The notes: a model not told the origin generated them from the sequence alone. Numbered from the stretch's first letter, positions 10,430 to 21,628 are shown. The stretch is 64,000 nucleotides of DNA from Colius striatus (GCF_028858725.1 NC_084789.1:42245094-42309093), one strand, 5' to 3'. Program-made: numbers and translations.

Positions 10430-11040
10430 TTCCTAACAGCACCCACAGGGCACAGCTCTCTTGATGTGCAACGTAACCTCAACAGCAGAAAAAGAGGCTT
10501 TTCCAGCTTGGTGGAGGAGCTGGAGGCAGCAGGTTGAGTTTGGTTGTGCTGTGGCAGAGTCCTGCCTGGCCTGGGGAGTGCCTGGCTGCCCACATCCCAC
10601 CGGGCTGTGCTGGCGCTGACTGGCTCTTACCCCGCTGAGTGATGCCTGGGATCAGTGCCTTGCCTCCGAGTACTGCTCTCTAAGGTAGCAACCAAGTAGG
10701 AACTGAGTTTTCCTGTCCTTGTCCCCACGTATATGAGCAACTGAGTCTTTTCAAGGGTTCAAGCAGATTGGCTCAGTGAGGGGCAGGGGTGAGCAATGAG
10801 ACCTTGGGGCAGCTCAGCCCTTTTTTGTCCCTTCAGGGCGTCTCGGTTGCAGGATGGGAGGGCCACGTCAGGCGTGTGCCACAGCTACAGGATACTGATC
10901 AATGTTCAGTGGGCTTTGCTTCTCCTCTTTCCCAGAGGCACCTGATACGGGGATACACGTGGCTTTCCTCGTGCTGCGTTACTGGCCTCGGGCTTGTAAT
11001 GAGGGCTCCGGTGTCCTGCTGCTGAAAAGAGCTCGGTGTT
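10430..11040. other. Unassigned sequence, nothing recognised
   Basis: Unique-looking sequence between the CA repeat and the second satellite block. No convincing coding or repeat structure. Confidence 0.4.
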
Positions 11041-12085
11041 GGTTAAAAATGGTAACTAGACTACTCCTCTGACTTTAATGGTGGTATATATCTGAAAGTT
11101 ACAGAATTTGGCTGATAATTCGAGTGCTTTATTGAATGTACTTTGTGCACACGGTATAAAAATACATATTTCTCGTCTAAGAATTGGAATATTCTTCTGA
11201 ATGTATGAAAGGTAACTTTCTGAAACTAAAAGGATTTGACCGATAATTCGAGGACATGTTTGAATTTACTGTGTGTACACAATACAACATACAGAATTTG
11301 TGCCTGATAACTAGACTACTCCTTTGAATTTAATGCAGGTATATATCTGAAAGTTATAGAATTTTCTGATACTTGGAGAGCTTGGTGGAATATAATTTGT
11401 GCACACAGTATAAAAATACGGAATTCTCGTCCAAGGCTTGGAGTATTCTTCTGAATTTATTACAGGTAGCTTTCTTAAAGTGATAGGATTTGACTGATAA
11501 TTGGAAGACTTGATTGGTTTTACGGTGTGCACACGATAAAACGTACGGAATTTGTACGTGATAACTAGACTACTTTTGTGAGTTTAATGCTGGTATATAT
11601 CTGAAAGTTACAGAATGTGGCTGAGAATTGGAAGGCTTGGTGGAATGTACTTTTTGCACACAGTGTAAAAGATAGAGAATTCTTTCCAGAGAATTGGAGT
11701 ATTCTTCTGAATTTATGACAGGTGGCTTTCTGAAACTGAAAGGATTTGACTGATAATTGGAAGACTTGATTGGTTCTACAGTGTACACAAATTTACACAT
11801 ACAGAATTTGTGCTTGATAACTAGACTACTCCTCTGAATTTAATGCTGGTATATATCTGAAAGTTAAAGAATTTTGGCTGATAATTTGAGTACTTTGTGG
11901 AATGTACTTTGTGCACACAGTATAAAGATACAGAATTTATTCCAGAGAGTTACAGTATTCTTCTGAATTTGATTGATTTTACAGTGTACACCTATATAGA
12001 CATACAGATTTGTGCCTGATAACTAGACTACTCCTTTGAATTTAATGCAGGTATATATCTGAAAGTTATAGAATTTTCTGAGAAT
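11041..12085. repeat. Second block of the ~126/252 bp satellite
   Basis: The array described at 970-6065 resumes abruptly with GGTAACTAGACTACTCCTCTG and keeps the same orientation and dimer structure. The phrase CTGGTATATATCTGAAAGTT is shared with 4730-6010. The two blocks are best read as one array split by the island at 6066-11040. Confidence 0.85.
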
Positions 12086-12177
12086 AAACCTCACCTTGTG
12101 CATTTGCATCAAGTCGGCTCCTCGTTTTCCTCTGAGGTGCGCGTCTGCCTGGATAGAGGAAAGCTTCATCTTTCATG

Positions 12178-13620
12178 ACTTCGGGCTTTGGCTCAGTCAG
12201 TTTGCCTTTGGGCTTTGGCAGTTAAGGATAATTCTGTGTTGGGGCTGGGAGGAGGGGATAAGGTCGGGAGTCACAGGGAGCAGTTATAAAGGTTGTGTAG
12301 GGGAATGTTCCGTAGCCAGTCCCCGTTAGGCAAGGAAAGAGAGGAAGTTACTTCTCAGGACAAGGGCAGTGTGTGGCAGGCAGAGTGGCTCCAGTGTCTG
12401 TGTGGGGTGTTGTGTTGTCTGTCCTTCACATCTCAGGACTTCCTTGAGTCCCAAAGTCTTTTTTTGCACTTGAGGCACATGGCACATGACTTGGCCATTT
12501 TCCCTGAGGTCTCAAAGAACAAACCTCCTCCTTCCGGTGGCCATCAGTGCCACTTTTCTTTCATAAGAAGCTTAAACTGTGGATCATCTTCACACCTTGA
12601 AATTCTTTGTCGGTCGTTTCCCACGGTGCAGCGTTCCAGGCTGCGTCAGCAGCTCTTCTCAGTAGGCATCCCTGTTCTGAGATTTGTTCTCATTCCCTTC
12701 ATTGCTACATTCTCTGGGACTCATGGTCAGGCTTCTTGTGCATCCATCATCCCAGTCTCAATCCTGGGCTGTTCCCTTAGCCTCTTTGCATGGCTGCTGT
12801 GGAGCCTCGCTTCTTTGTCACAGCCCCATAGGTCTTTACTTTAGGGCATCTCCAGTCCCAGCATCGTGTGACCGAGTCTCCTCACTTCTGTGTTGTGTTG
12901 TCTGTGTTCTGTGTGGTGTTGGTGTTTATATGTGTGTGTTTACCGTAGAGGTGCTCTGCCTGGGGATGTAGAGTCAAGGGCAGGTGGAGGAGCACTGAGT
13001 GTATGTCAGTTTGCTTTTGATACATGGGAGTTGGGGCTTTGGCTGCCGAGTGAGGTGCTGGGGCTTTGGCTGCCGAGTGAGGTGTTGGGGCTTTGGCTGC
13101 CGAGTGAGGTGTTGGGGCTTTGGCTGCCGAGTGAGGTGTTGGGGCTTTGGCTGCCGAGTGAGGTGCTGGGGCTTTGGCTGCCGAGTGATTAGGTTTTGCA
13201 TCTGAATCACTTGTTTTGCTCTGTTTCCAGAGACTGAGGCTGTGCTCTGAAGAATATAAGGGGCAAGCAGAGTGTGTCAGTGCTGCTGTCATGTGGACAC
13301 AGTGGGGTACTGAAGCTCTGGAGCAGCGCATCACAGTGGCACCCGCCAACTTTTGGAATCGGATCTGTGATTCTTTGCAAATTAAGTACCGGGATAATGC
13401 TGTGTTGGGGCTGGGAGGAGGGGACAAGGGTAGGAGTTACAGAGAGGGTTTTTGTGTAGAGCCTGGACTTTGGAGGCAGTTACTTCTCAGGACAATGGCA
13501 GCATGTCCCAGGCAGAGCTGCTCCAGCCTCTGTGTATGTCTCATGTCGTCTGACTTCCCCATGTCAGCTTCCTCGGGCCTCCTCGTTCTTCACTCTTTGC
13601 TCTTCAGCGGCAAGGTCTGC
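12178..13620 (+). repeat. Subtelomeric repeat unit, left copy
   Basis: From CTTCGGGCTTTGGCTCAGTC onward this block runs colinear and nearly identical with 57850-59550. It contains the same CTCAGGACTTCC-, AAGAAGCTTAAACTGTGGAT- and CAGCAGCTCTTCTCAGTAGG-type phrases. Several splice-like junctions recur, for example TTTCCAG|AGACTGAGG near 13230. Homology to the right-hand copies ends near 13620 at GGCAAGGTCTG, where the minisatellite begins. Frames differ between copies, so I treat it as non-coding or decayed. Confidence 0.78.
13027..13190 (+). repeat. 27-bp minisatellite, six copies
   Basis: The unit GGGGCTTTGGCTGCCGAGTG plus seven bases repeats every 27 bases (13033, 13060 and onward). It sits inside the subtelomeric unit, at a point where the right-hand copies carry only one or two units or a different 26-bp minisatellite. 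Confidence 0.9.
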
Positions 13621-13639
13621 CCATCAGCTCCTCCTGCTC

Positions 13640-14935
13640 CTGACTGACTCATCTTCATACCCATCACCTCCTCCTGCTCCTGATGGACCCATCTTGCTGC
13701 CCATCACCTCCTCCTGACTGACTCATCTTGGTGCCCATCACCTCCTCCTGCTCCTACTGGACCCATCTTGGTGCCCATCACCTCTTCCTGCTCCTGACCA
13801 AACCATTTGGTGCCCATCACCTCCTCCTGCTCCTGACCAACCCATCTTGGCATCCTGTCATCTCTGCTTGGCCCTGCTGGACTCGGTGCCCATTGTCTCC
13901 TCCTGGTCCTTCCCAACTCATCTTGGCATCCTGCCATCTCTGCTCGGTCCTGCCAGACACATCTTGGCATCTGTCCTGTCCTTCTGGTCCTGCTGGGAAT
14001 GTTTTGCCACTCATGATGCCCTCCACTTCTCCTGGAACCATCTCGATGCCCCTCACATCTGCTTGGCCCTGCTGGACCCATCTTTGGTGCCCATCATCTC
14101 CTCCTGGTCCTGATCAACCCACCTTGGCACCTTTCATCTCTTCTTGGCTCTACCTGACCCACCTTGGCACCCATCATCTCCTCCTGGTCCTCCTGGACCC
14201 ATTTTGGTGCCCATCATCTCCTGCCCAACCCATCTTGGTGCCCCTCATCTCCTGCTCAGCCCATCTTGGCACCCATCATCTTCTGGTCCTCTTGGACCCA
14301 CCTTGGCACCCACAATCTCCTTCCTGTGCTGACCAACCACTCCTGGTGTCCCTCATCTCTTCTTGGCCCAGCTTGACCCATCTTGGTGCCCACCATCTCT
14401 TCCTGGTTCTGCCCAACCCAACTTGGCACCCATCACTTTCTGGTCCTCCTGGACCTATTTTTGGTGCCCCTCATCTCCTCCTGCCCAACTCATCTTGGCT
14501 CCCATCACCTTCTCCAGGTCCTGCCCAGCCCATCTTGGCACCCATCACCTTCTCCAGGTCCTGCCCAGCCCATCTTGGCTCCCATCACCTTCTCCAGGTC
14601 CTGCCCAGCTCATCTTGGCCCCCCATCACCTCTTGCATCTCCTGGATGCACCTTGGCACCCTCAATCTCCTTCTGATTCTGACCAACCAGTCCTGGTGCC
14701 TCATCTTTTTGCCCAGCTTGACCCATCTTGGTGCCCACCATCTCCTCCTGCCCATCCTATCTTGACACCATCTTGCTTCTCCTGGACCCATTCTGGTGTC
14801 CATCACCTCCCCCTGCCCAACCCAGCTTGGTGCCCCCCTCATCTTGTCCTGGTCTTCCTAGACCCATCTTGGCACCCATCATCTCCTCCTGCTCCTCTTG
14901 CACCCACCTTGGTGCCCATCACCTCCTCCAGCACC
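13640..14935 (+). repeat. ~40-bp minisatellite (CCATCTTGG-CACC-CATC-TCCTCCTGCTCC type)
   Basis: Units of roughly 40 bases built from CCCATCTTGGTGCCCATCAC and CTCCTCCTGCTCCTGACC. They are imperfect and strongly strand-asymmetric (C- and T-rich on the plus strand). Long plus-strand frames here are repeat artefacts. Confidence 0.85.
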
Positions 14936-14998
14936 CACCCACCCCCAGTGGCACCCAACACCCCCTCCTGGACCCCCCAGTGCCCTCATCTCCCCCAT

Positions 14999-15075
14999 CC
15001 CCATCCACCTGGCACCGGGAGGTGCCCCCCAAGCCCCCCAAAGCCACCCCCAAGTGCCTTCGGGTGACATGGGAC
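14999..15075 (+). other. Candidate exon ahead of a GTGAGG donor, unrecognised
   Basis: A short island outside the minisatellites reads PKCLRVTWDG just before a good 5' splice site (GGGACG|GTGAGG near 15076). By position it could belong to the gene left of C8orf82, which in human is ARHGAP39, but I do not recognise the peptide. The acceptor side is unclear. Confidence 0.25.
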
Positions 15076-15239
15076 GGTGAGGGTGGGGGGCACCCACAGG
15101 GGAGGGGGCACCCCAGGAGCACCCATGGATGGGGAAGGGGTGGGGTGGGACAGGACACCCATCAGAGTCCAGAGATGTATAAAGAGAGTTATTAATTAGA
15201 AGCCCCTAATTATCAACCCAGATGCTGATTTCTCCTCAG

Positions 15240-15760
15240 GGTTGGGGGGGCCATGGAGGGGAAGGGGGGGGGGGGGCCATGGAGGGGAAGGGGGGGGGCG
15301 GTCCCCAAAGTGGAGGGTCTTCAAGGTGGGTGTCACAAGGAAGGGGGTCCCCAAAGTGGTGGGTGTCCCCAGGGGAGGGGTCCCCAAAGTGGGAGTCCTT
15401 AAGGTGGGAGGGGTCCCCAAAGTTGATGGGGATGTCCCCAAGGTGGAAGGGGGGGGGGGGGGGTCCCTGGATGGGAGGGTGTCCTTAAGGTGAGGGGTCC
15501 CCAAAGTGAAGGGAGGCGTCCCCAAAGTGGGAGTCCTTGAGGTGGGGGGGTCCCCAAGGTGGGTGTCACTAAGGTGGGGGTGTCCCCCAAGTAGGGAGGG
15601 TCCCCAGAGTGAGAGGGGATCCCCAAGATGGGTGTCCCCAGGGGGAGGGGAGGTCCTCAAGGCGGGTGTCACCGAGGTGGGGGGGTCCCCAAGGCGCATG
15701 GGGTCCCCGAGGTGGATGTCACAGGGTGAGGGGGGTCCCGGGGTGGGGGGACCCCCAGCG
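15240..15760 (+). repeat. G-rich minisatellite (GGGGTCCCCAAAGTGGG type)
   Basis: Units of about 23-28 bases built from GGTCCCCAAAGTGGGAGTCC. There are many runs of four or more G on the plus strand. No gene. Confidence 0.8.
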
Positions 15761-15950
15761 CTACCTCCCAGCTCTGCTCACTGCCAGGCGTGGGGGGGAG
15801 GGGGCACAGGGGGAGAGTGGGGGGTGACACCGGTGTGTGGGAGGGTCCCCACTTCCTCTGTTCCCATTTAACCCTTTCCCCCCCTCAGCTTTTGTATTTC
15901 CCCTCTCTCTTTTCCCCCTTTTCCCCCTTTTTCCCCCTTTTTTTCCGTTT

Positions 15951-16140
15951 CAGCCGTTTATTTATTATGAAGCCGACTCAGAGCATCTCCCCGAGCCCCC
16001 CCACCCCCGCGGCTGTGGGACCCTCCCCGCGTGGGGGGACGGGGGGGGGGGGGGGTCCAGATTGGGGGGAGGGGTCCAGAGGCACCACCCCCTGCCCCTC
16101 CCCCCACGGCGTGGAATAAAAAGCGTCTGGCCGGTGCTGC
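15951..16140 (+). other. Candidate 3' terminal exon with poly(A) signal, unrecognised gene
   Basis: An exceptionally long polypyrimidine tract (15880-15945) ends TTTCCGTTTCAG, followed by a short frame reading PFIYYEADSEHL. AATAAA lies at 16115-16120 with GT-rich sequence downstream. This looks like the last exon and cleavage site of a plus-strand gene placed left of C8orf82. ARHGAP39 is the expected neighbour by synteny, but no peptide match is recognised. Confidence 0.35.
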
Positions 16141-16144
16141 TCGT

Positions 16145-16850
16145 TCCCTCTGGAGCCCGTCAGTGGGGGGCTGCGGGGGGCTATATGGGCTATAAGGGGG
16201 CTATGGGGGGCTGTAGGGGCTATGCTGAGGCTATGGGGGGCTATCAAGATACTATGGGGGCTATGAGGAGGCTATGGGGGGCTATGAGGGCTATAGGGGC
16301 TATGGGGGGCTATGAAGGAGCTATACAGACTATGAGAAGGCTATGGGGGGATATGAGGAGGCTATGGGGGGCTATATAGTCTATAAGGAGGCTATGGGGG
16401 GCTATAGGGGCTATGAAGGGGCTATATGGGCTATGGGGGGCTATAGGGGCTATGAAGGGGCTATATGGGCTATGGGGGGCTATAGGGGCTATGAAGGGGC
16501 TATATGGGCTATGGGGGGCTATATGGGCTATAAGGGGGCTATGGGGGGCTATATGGGCTATGAAGGGGCTATGGGAGCTATGAGGGGTGTATAGGGGCTA
16601 TGAAGAGACTATGGGGGGCTATAGGGGCTCTGAGGCTATGGGGGGCTATGAAGGGGCTATAGGGACTATGAGGAGGCTATGGGGGGCTATGAGGAGGCTA
16701 TGGGGGACTATGAGGGGGCTATAGGGGGCTATGAAGGGGCTATAGGGACTAAGAAGGCTATGGGGGGCTATGAGGAGGCTATGGGGGGCTATACGGGGCT
16801 ATAGGGGCTATGAGAAGGCTATGGGGGGATATATATGGTGTCTATAGGCT
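16145..16850 (+). repeat. Minisatellite of GGCTATGGGGGGCTATGAGG units
   Basis: About 20-base units of CTATGGGGGG and CTATGAGGAGG or CTATAGGGG. It grades into related sequence after 16850. G runs occur every 10-15 bases on the plus strand. Confidence 0.9.
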
Positions 16851-17190
16851 TCGGGGATGCCTATAGGGATATATGTGGGTGCCTACAGACTTATGGGGGT
16901 GTCTGTATGGTCATGTGTGTGTCTATAGGGATACGTGTGTGTGTGTGTCAGTAGGGTTATGGGGGTGTCTATAGGGATATATGGGGGATGCCTATAGGGA
17001 TCTATGGGGGTGTCTATAGGGTTAAGGGGGTGTCTCTAGGGGTACGTATGAGTGTCAGTAGGGTTATGGGGGTGTCTGTAGGGATATATGTGGGTGTCTA
17101 TAGGGTTAAGGGGGTGTCTGTATGAGTGTCAGTACAGTTATAGGATGTCTCTAGGGATATATGTGGGTGTCTATAGGGTTAAGGGCGTGT
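16851..17190 (+). repeat. Minisatellite of GGGTGTCTATAGGGATATAT units
   Basis: Loose ~25-30 base units with TCTATAGGG and GTGGGTGTC, including a short (GT)n. It continues the preceding array with a different consensus. Confidence 0.8.
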
Positions 17191-17935
17191 CTGTAAGGAT
17201 CCGAGAGGATCCCCAACGGATCCTGGGCAGAACCCCCCAAAAAAAGACCTCAACGGTCCCAGGACAGAGGCTGGATGGATGCCGGATGGATCCCAAACAG
17301 ATCCCAGCACAGAACCCAAACAGATCCTGGATAGTCTCCCCCAAAAAGACGTAAATGGACCCAGAGCAGAGGCTGGATGGATCCCAAATGGATCCCGGGC
17401 AACCTCCCCCTCCCCAAAAGGCTCTGAATAGACCCAGAATACAGCCTGGATGGATCCCAGCCCAGAGACAAAACAGATCCTGGATAAACCCCCCCAAAAA
17501 GACCCTAAATGGACCCAGGGCAGAGCCTGGATGGATCCCAGCCCAGAGATAAAACAGATCCTGGACAAAACCCCCGCAAGAAGACCCTAAATGGACCCAG
17601 GACACAACCTGGATGGATCCCAGCCCAGAGACAAAACAGATCCTGGACAACCCTCCCCCCAAAAGACCCTAAATGGACCCAGGGCAGTGCCTGGATGGAT
17701 CCCAGACAACCCCCCCCCCCTCCCCAAAAGGCTCTAAATAGACCCAGGACACAACCTGGATGGATCCCAGCCCAGAGACAAAACGGATCCTGGACAAAAC
17801 CCCCACAAAAAGACTCTAAATGGACCCAGGGCAGAGCCTGGATGACCCCTGGATGGATCCCAGATGGCCCCTGGATGGATCCCAGATGGCCCCTGGATGG
17901 ATCCCAGCCAGATCCCATTTGGCCCTTGCACCTGC
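17191..17935 (+). repeat. ~80-bp minisatellite ending just before a C8orf82 exon
   Basis: Units of about 80 bases built from CTGGATGGATCCCAGCCCAG, ACAAAACAGATCCTGGA and CTAAATGGACCCAGGG. It lies in the intron upstream of the C8orf82 exon at 17973. Confidence 0.85.
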
Positions 17936-17972
17936 TTTGGGATTTTGAGGCTTTTCCCCTTTTTTTCTGCAG

Positions 17973-18021
17973 CTTTTCCTCGATGACACCAAAGTGAAGA
18001 ACTTCATCACTTGCTTCAAAG
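17973..18021 (+). CDS. C8orf82: C8orf82 homologue (UPF0598 family), internal exon
   Basis: A 49-base exon between TTTTTTTCTGCAG and GTACTGGG encodes LFLDDTKVKNFITCFK, then one base that joins GAC in the next exon. From memory, the human UPF0598 protein reads LFLDDSKMKNFITCFKD at the same place, so recognition is secure. UPF0598 proteins are small conserved proteins of unknown biochemical role; the human one is reported in mitochondria. The exon begins in phase 0. The preceding exon, which should end with a YYVDHQGQ-like segment, was not found between 13.6 and 17.9 kb, where almost everything is minisatellite. The gene is therefore 5'-incomplete here. Confidence 0.88.
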
Positions 18022-18059
18022 GTACTGGGATCCACCCAAAAGCCCCCCAAATCCTCCCC

Positions 18060-18645
18060 CTCAAAAATGACCCCTCAAAATGCCCCCAAAAACCAAAATC
18101 CCCCCAAAATTATCCCCCAGATCCTCTCTGACCCCTTCCAAAGACCCAAATCCCACCCTAAAACCCCCACAAATAAGCCTCCCAAATCCCTCCAAAAAAC
18201 CAAACCCCAACTCCCCCCGACCTCAAAAGCCCCCAAATCCCAACAATCCCCCTCAAATCCCCCCAGAGCATCCCAAAACCTACCAAATCCCCCCCAAAAA
18301 GCCTCCAAATTCTCTCCAACCCCCCCAAAAATGTCAAAATCCACCCAAACCCCCCAAAATATCCCCCCAAAAAACACAAATCCCCCCAAACAATCCCCAA
18401 AGTCTCCAAATCCCCTCAAATCACCCCAAAAAACACAAAAGCCCCCCAGAAACCCCCAAATCCTCTCCAGTCCCCCCAAAATAAATCCCCCAAAAATCCC
18501 AAAAGCCCCCAAATCCCCCCCAAAAAACCCCAAATCTCCTCCAACTCTCTCCAAAAACAATCAAAATCCCCCCAACCCCCCCAAATCTCCTCAGAACCCC
18601 TCCAAAAAACCAAATCACCCCAAAATCCCTCCTCCCCATCACCAT
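18060..18645 (+). repeat. C/A-rich low-complexity intron sequence (CCCCCCAAAAT type)
   Basis: Runs of four to six C alternate with runs of A. The minus strand is GGGG-TTTT-like and could fold into G-quadruplexes. It lies in the C8orf82 intron. Open frames in it are compositional. Confidence 0.85.
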
Positions 18646-18989
18646 TCAGTAGCGTTTTAGCCTTAATTAGGGTCTTTAATTAGAGACTCATCTTTATTTG
18701 GGGGTCTCATCTGTATTGGGGGGGCTGTGGGGTGGGGAGAAGATACTCTCATCCCCTTCATCGCCTTTGTAGGTGCCAAAACATCCTCCTCTCAACCTAA
18801 TTTGCATATTAATCACCACCTTAATTAACCACTTCCTGCCCTTAATTGCTCCCAGGCACTTGGTAACACTGATCCCTACTCATCCTCCTCCTCCCCCAAA
18901 CCTCCCTCAGCCCCTTCAAATCGCTTTCCCATTAAGGAACACCCCCCTTTCTCCAGTGTTAATTAGGGGAGGGTTAATTAACAAGGGTG

Positions 18990-19815
18990 TGAGGTTAATT
19001 AACGTTGCCTTCCTCACTCACCTGGAGCTGAACCCCGGCAGCCTCTATGGGAGGGTTCATTATGGAGAATTGGGGGTTAGTTAGGAGGGTTGGGGTTAAT
19101 TAGGAGGGTGGGAGTTAATTAGGATGTTTAGGGGTTCATTAGTGGGGTTACTTAGGGTCTATCCTGGCAGGTATCACTTTCCTCTTCCTCACTCCCTTAG
19201 CAGTGGTTGTTTTGAGCAGGTTTAATCATGAGAGGACTGAGGGTTGGAGGTTAATTAGGAGGGTTGGAGGTTAAATTAGGAGGGTTGGGGTTAATTAAGA
19301 GCACTGGGGGTTAATTGTGGGAAGGGGTTATCCCAGCAGACGTTGCCTTTCACATCTTCTTCTTCCTCACCCTCCCTTAGAATCGCAGTGGTTGTTTTGA
19401 GGGGGTTAATCATGGGGACACTGGGGGTTAGTTAGGGGCGTTGGAGGTTAATTAGGGGGATTGGAGGTTAATTAGGAGCACAGGGAGTTAATTCAGGGAA
19501 GGGGTTAATGATGGTTTATCCCAGCAGACGTTGCCTTCCTCCTCCTCATTTTCTTCTTCCTCACCCTCCCTTAGAACCGCAGTTGTTCCAAGTGGGTTAA
19601 TCATGGGGATACTGGGGGTTAGTTAGGGGGCTGGAGGTTAGTTAGGAGGGTTAGGTTAATTAGGAGCGCTGGAGGTTAATTGTGGAAAGGGGTTAATGAT
19701 GGCTTATCCCAGCAGACGTTGCCTTCCTCCTCCTCTTCTTCCTCACCCTCCCTTCGCAGCACCGCAGCGGCCGTTCCCAGCGGGCTAACCACGAGCGGCG
19801 ATGCGGCTTAATTAA
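18990..19815 (+). repeat. Tandem repeats containing decayed copies of the C8orf82 exon edge
   Basis: Five blocks near 18994, 19163, 19335, 19524 and 19708 resemble the acceptor and first ~60 bases of the real exon at 19872. Most read AGCAGACGTTGCCTTCCTC where the true junction reads GGCAGACGTGACCTTCCTC. The best (19700-19800) still carries CACCGCAGCGGCCG, matching AACCGCAGCGGCCG of the exon. Between them lie GGTTAATTAGGAGGG spacers. Period is about 185 bases. They are out of frame or interrupted further in. Confidence 0.78.
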
Positions 19816-19871
19816 AAGGGGGGGCTGTTAATTAAGGAGAGGCGCGGGTTAATGAGGGTCCATCCCGGCAG

Positions 19872-20377
19872 ACGTGACCTTCCTCACGTTCTTCTTCACG
19901 CGGCTGGAGCGGAACCGCAGCGGCCGCTACGAGCGCGAATTCCCGTTCGTGTCCCGCTGCGGCGCGGAGCGCAACCTCCTGCGCTGCGAGCACAGACCCA
20001 TCGTCTTCACCCGCCTCCTGCCCCCGGACGCCTCCTCCTCAGCCTCCTCCTGCTCCCGCCGCGCCGTGCTGTCGTTCTGCGGCGGCGGGGAGCGGCTGGC
20101 CGTGCCGCTCCGGCCCGACGCGCTGGTGATGCTGCCGGAGAACGGGCGCTTGTACCACCCGGCGCCGGGCCGGGCGGGGGGCGCGGGGCCGGTGCGCTCG
20201 GCGCTGGCTCTGGAGTGGGGGTCCCGCTTCGAGTACGAGCAGGGGCCGGAGCAGCCCCCGATTCACTTTTGGTGGGAGGGGAAGAGGTATCGGCTCACGG
20301 GGGAGCTGGTGGAGCTGCTGCGGGGAGGGGAAGGGGCGGGGGAGGCGGAGAGCGGCGGGGCCGCGGGGCGGGGGTGA
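19872..20377 (+). CDS. C8orf82: C8orf82 homologue (UPF0598 family), last exon
   Basis: The exon follows CATCCCGGCAG. It continues the codon left by 18021 to give CFKDVTFLTFFFTRLERNRS, then GRYEREFPF, a Cys-rich RCGAERNLLRCEHRP segment, SFCGGGERLAVPL and GRLYHPAPGRAGG. It ends at TGA 20375-20377. Each of these blocks has a direct counterpart in the human protein in the same order. The frame is open throughout and there is no frameshift. The C-terminus is Gly/Glu-rich and longer than I would expect. GC content is very high, as in other avian dot-chromosome genes. A poly(A) signal follows at 20533. If the missing first exon exists elsewhere, this could be a working gene. Confidence 0.92.
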
Positions 20378-20479
20378 GGCTTGGAGGGGGTGGGAAGGGG
20401 CATTGCATGGCCCCGGGCGAGGAGGAGGAGGCAGAGCTGGTGCTCAGCCACACCGTGTGGCTGATGCTGTGGTGAGGTG

Positions 20480-20765
20480 GGCGTTGCTGGTGCCAGGGAT
20501 GTGGGTGTTGTGTGTGGGTCCCCCACTGTGATATTAAAGGTCTTTGGCAATTGAAATGAGCCTAGAGGTGATGGGTGCCACTGCAGCAGTGTGGGTGCAG
20601 CTGTGGAGAGGTTGGTGCTGCTATGGTGAGGTTGGTGCAGCTGTGGTGGGTGACACGGTGCTACTGCCACAGTGTGGGTGTCCCCACGGGTGCTGCCACG
20701 GTGACAGTGTTGCTGCCACACTGTGGGTGCCACTGTGGTGACGTTGGCTGGTGTGTAGAGGGAAG
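20480..20765 (+). repeat. Minisatellite (GTGGGTGCCACTG / GGTTGGTGCAGCTGTGG) at the C8orf82 3' end
   Basis: Imperfect ~20-30 base units run through the likely 3' UTR and beyond. The poly(A) signal at 20533 lies within its start. Confidence 0.65.
20533..20538 (+). terminator. Poly(A) signal ATTAAA of C8orf82
   Basis: ATTAAA lies 155 bases after the stop codon, in TGATATTAAAGGTC. It is the only good signal before the next gene and gives a short 3' UTR. Confidence 0.6.
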
Positions 20766-20924
20766 GGAAGTTCTTCAGAGGGATGTGGCCATGGGCTGAG
20801 GTTGCCCGAGGGCAAGGAGCCAGCAGCGTGCCCAAGGGGGCAAGAAGGCCAGTGGCAGCCTGGCTGGGCTGAGCAGTGGGGTGGCAGCAGCCCCAGGGCA
20901 GGGATTGTCCCCTGTGCTGGGCCC

Positions 20925-21070
20925 TGGGGAGGCTGCAGCTCCAGGGCTGTGCTCAGTGCTGGGCCCCTTACTCACTGCCACAGGGACACTGAGGGGCTGC
21001 AGCTCTAGGGCTGTGCTCAGTGCTGGGCCCCCTCACTCACTGCCACAGGGACACTGAGGGGCTGCAGGGA
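20925..21070 (+). repeat. Short direct duplication (~65 bp) in the C8orf82-LRRC14 interval
   Basis: GGGCTGTGCTCAGTGCTGGG followed by CACTGCCACAGGGACACTGA occurs twice in succession. Confidence 0.7.
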
Positions 21071-21124
21071 GAGGAGAAGATGCACTGGGAAGCTCTGGGC
21101 TAAATGAGGGTACCTGAGGCAAAG

Positions 21125-21485
21125 GTTCAGTCTGCAGAGAAGGAGGCTCAGAGGAGACCTGATCACTCTGACTCCCTGGCTGTGGCTGAGAGGGTCGGTC
21201 TCTGCTCCCAAGTTAAAAGCTACAGGCCAAGAGGAAAGGGGCTCAGGGTGCCCCAGGGGAGGCTGAGGCTGGAGCTGAGGCAGAACTGTTTCCCTGAGAG
21301 GGGTGTCAGCCCCTGTGCCAGGCTGCCCAGGGAGCTGGGGGAGTGCCCAGCCCTGGAGGGGTCCCAGAGCCGTGGGGCTGAGGTGCTTGAGGGCCGTGGC
21401 TCAGTGGTGCCTGTGGCACTGTGGGGTCAGGGTTGGACTCCAGCAGCTCAAAGGGCTTTTCCATCTGTAATGATTCTCTGGTCAT
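21125..21485 (+). mobile_element. CR1: CR1 LINE, 3' end
   Basis: CR1 phrases occur in the sense direction: GGCTCAGAGGAGACCTGATC, AGGCCAAGAGGAAAGGGGC, CTGCCCAGGGAGCTGGGGGA and finally TTTTCCATCTGTAATGATTCT. The same subfamily recurs at 26610. It occupies part of the interval where human has LRRC24, which I do not find. Confidence 0.9.
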
Positions 21486-21628
21486 TGCCCTGTGTGCCAG
21501 AACAGCAGCCAGCTCTCTCCTTGGTCCATTAAAAGCAGAAGAGCTCCATCCCCTCCGCTGAGCTCTGCCACTTCCTCCTGCCAAGCATCCCAGGAGGACT
21601 TGGGTTAATCAGGCAAGGTGGGGTTGGC

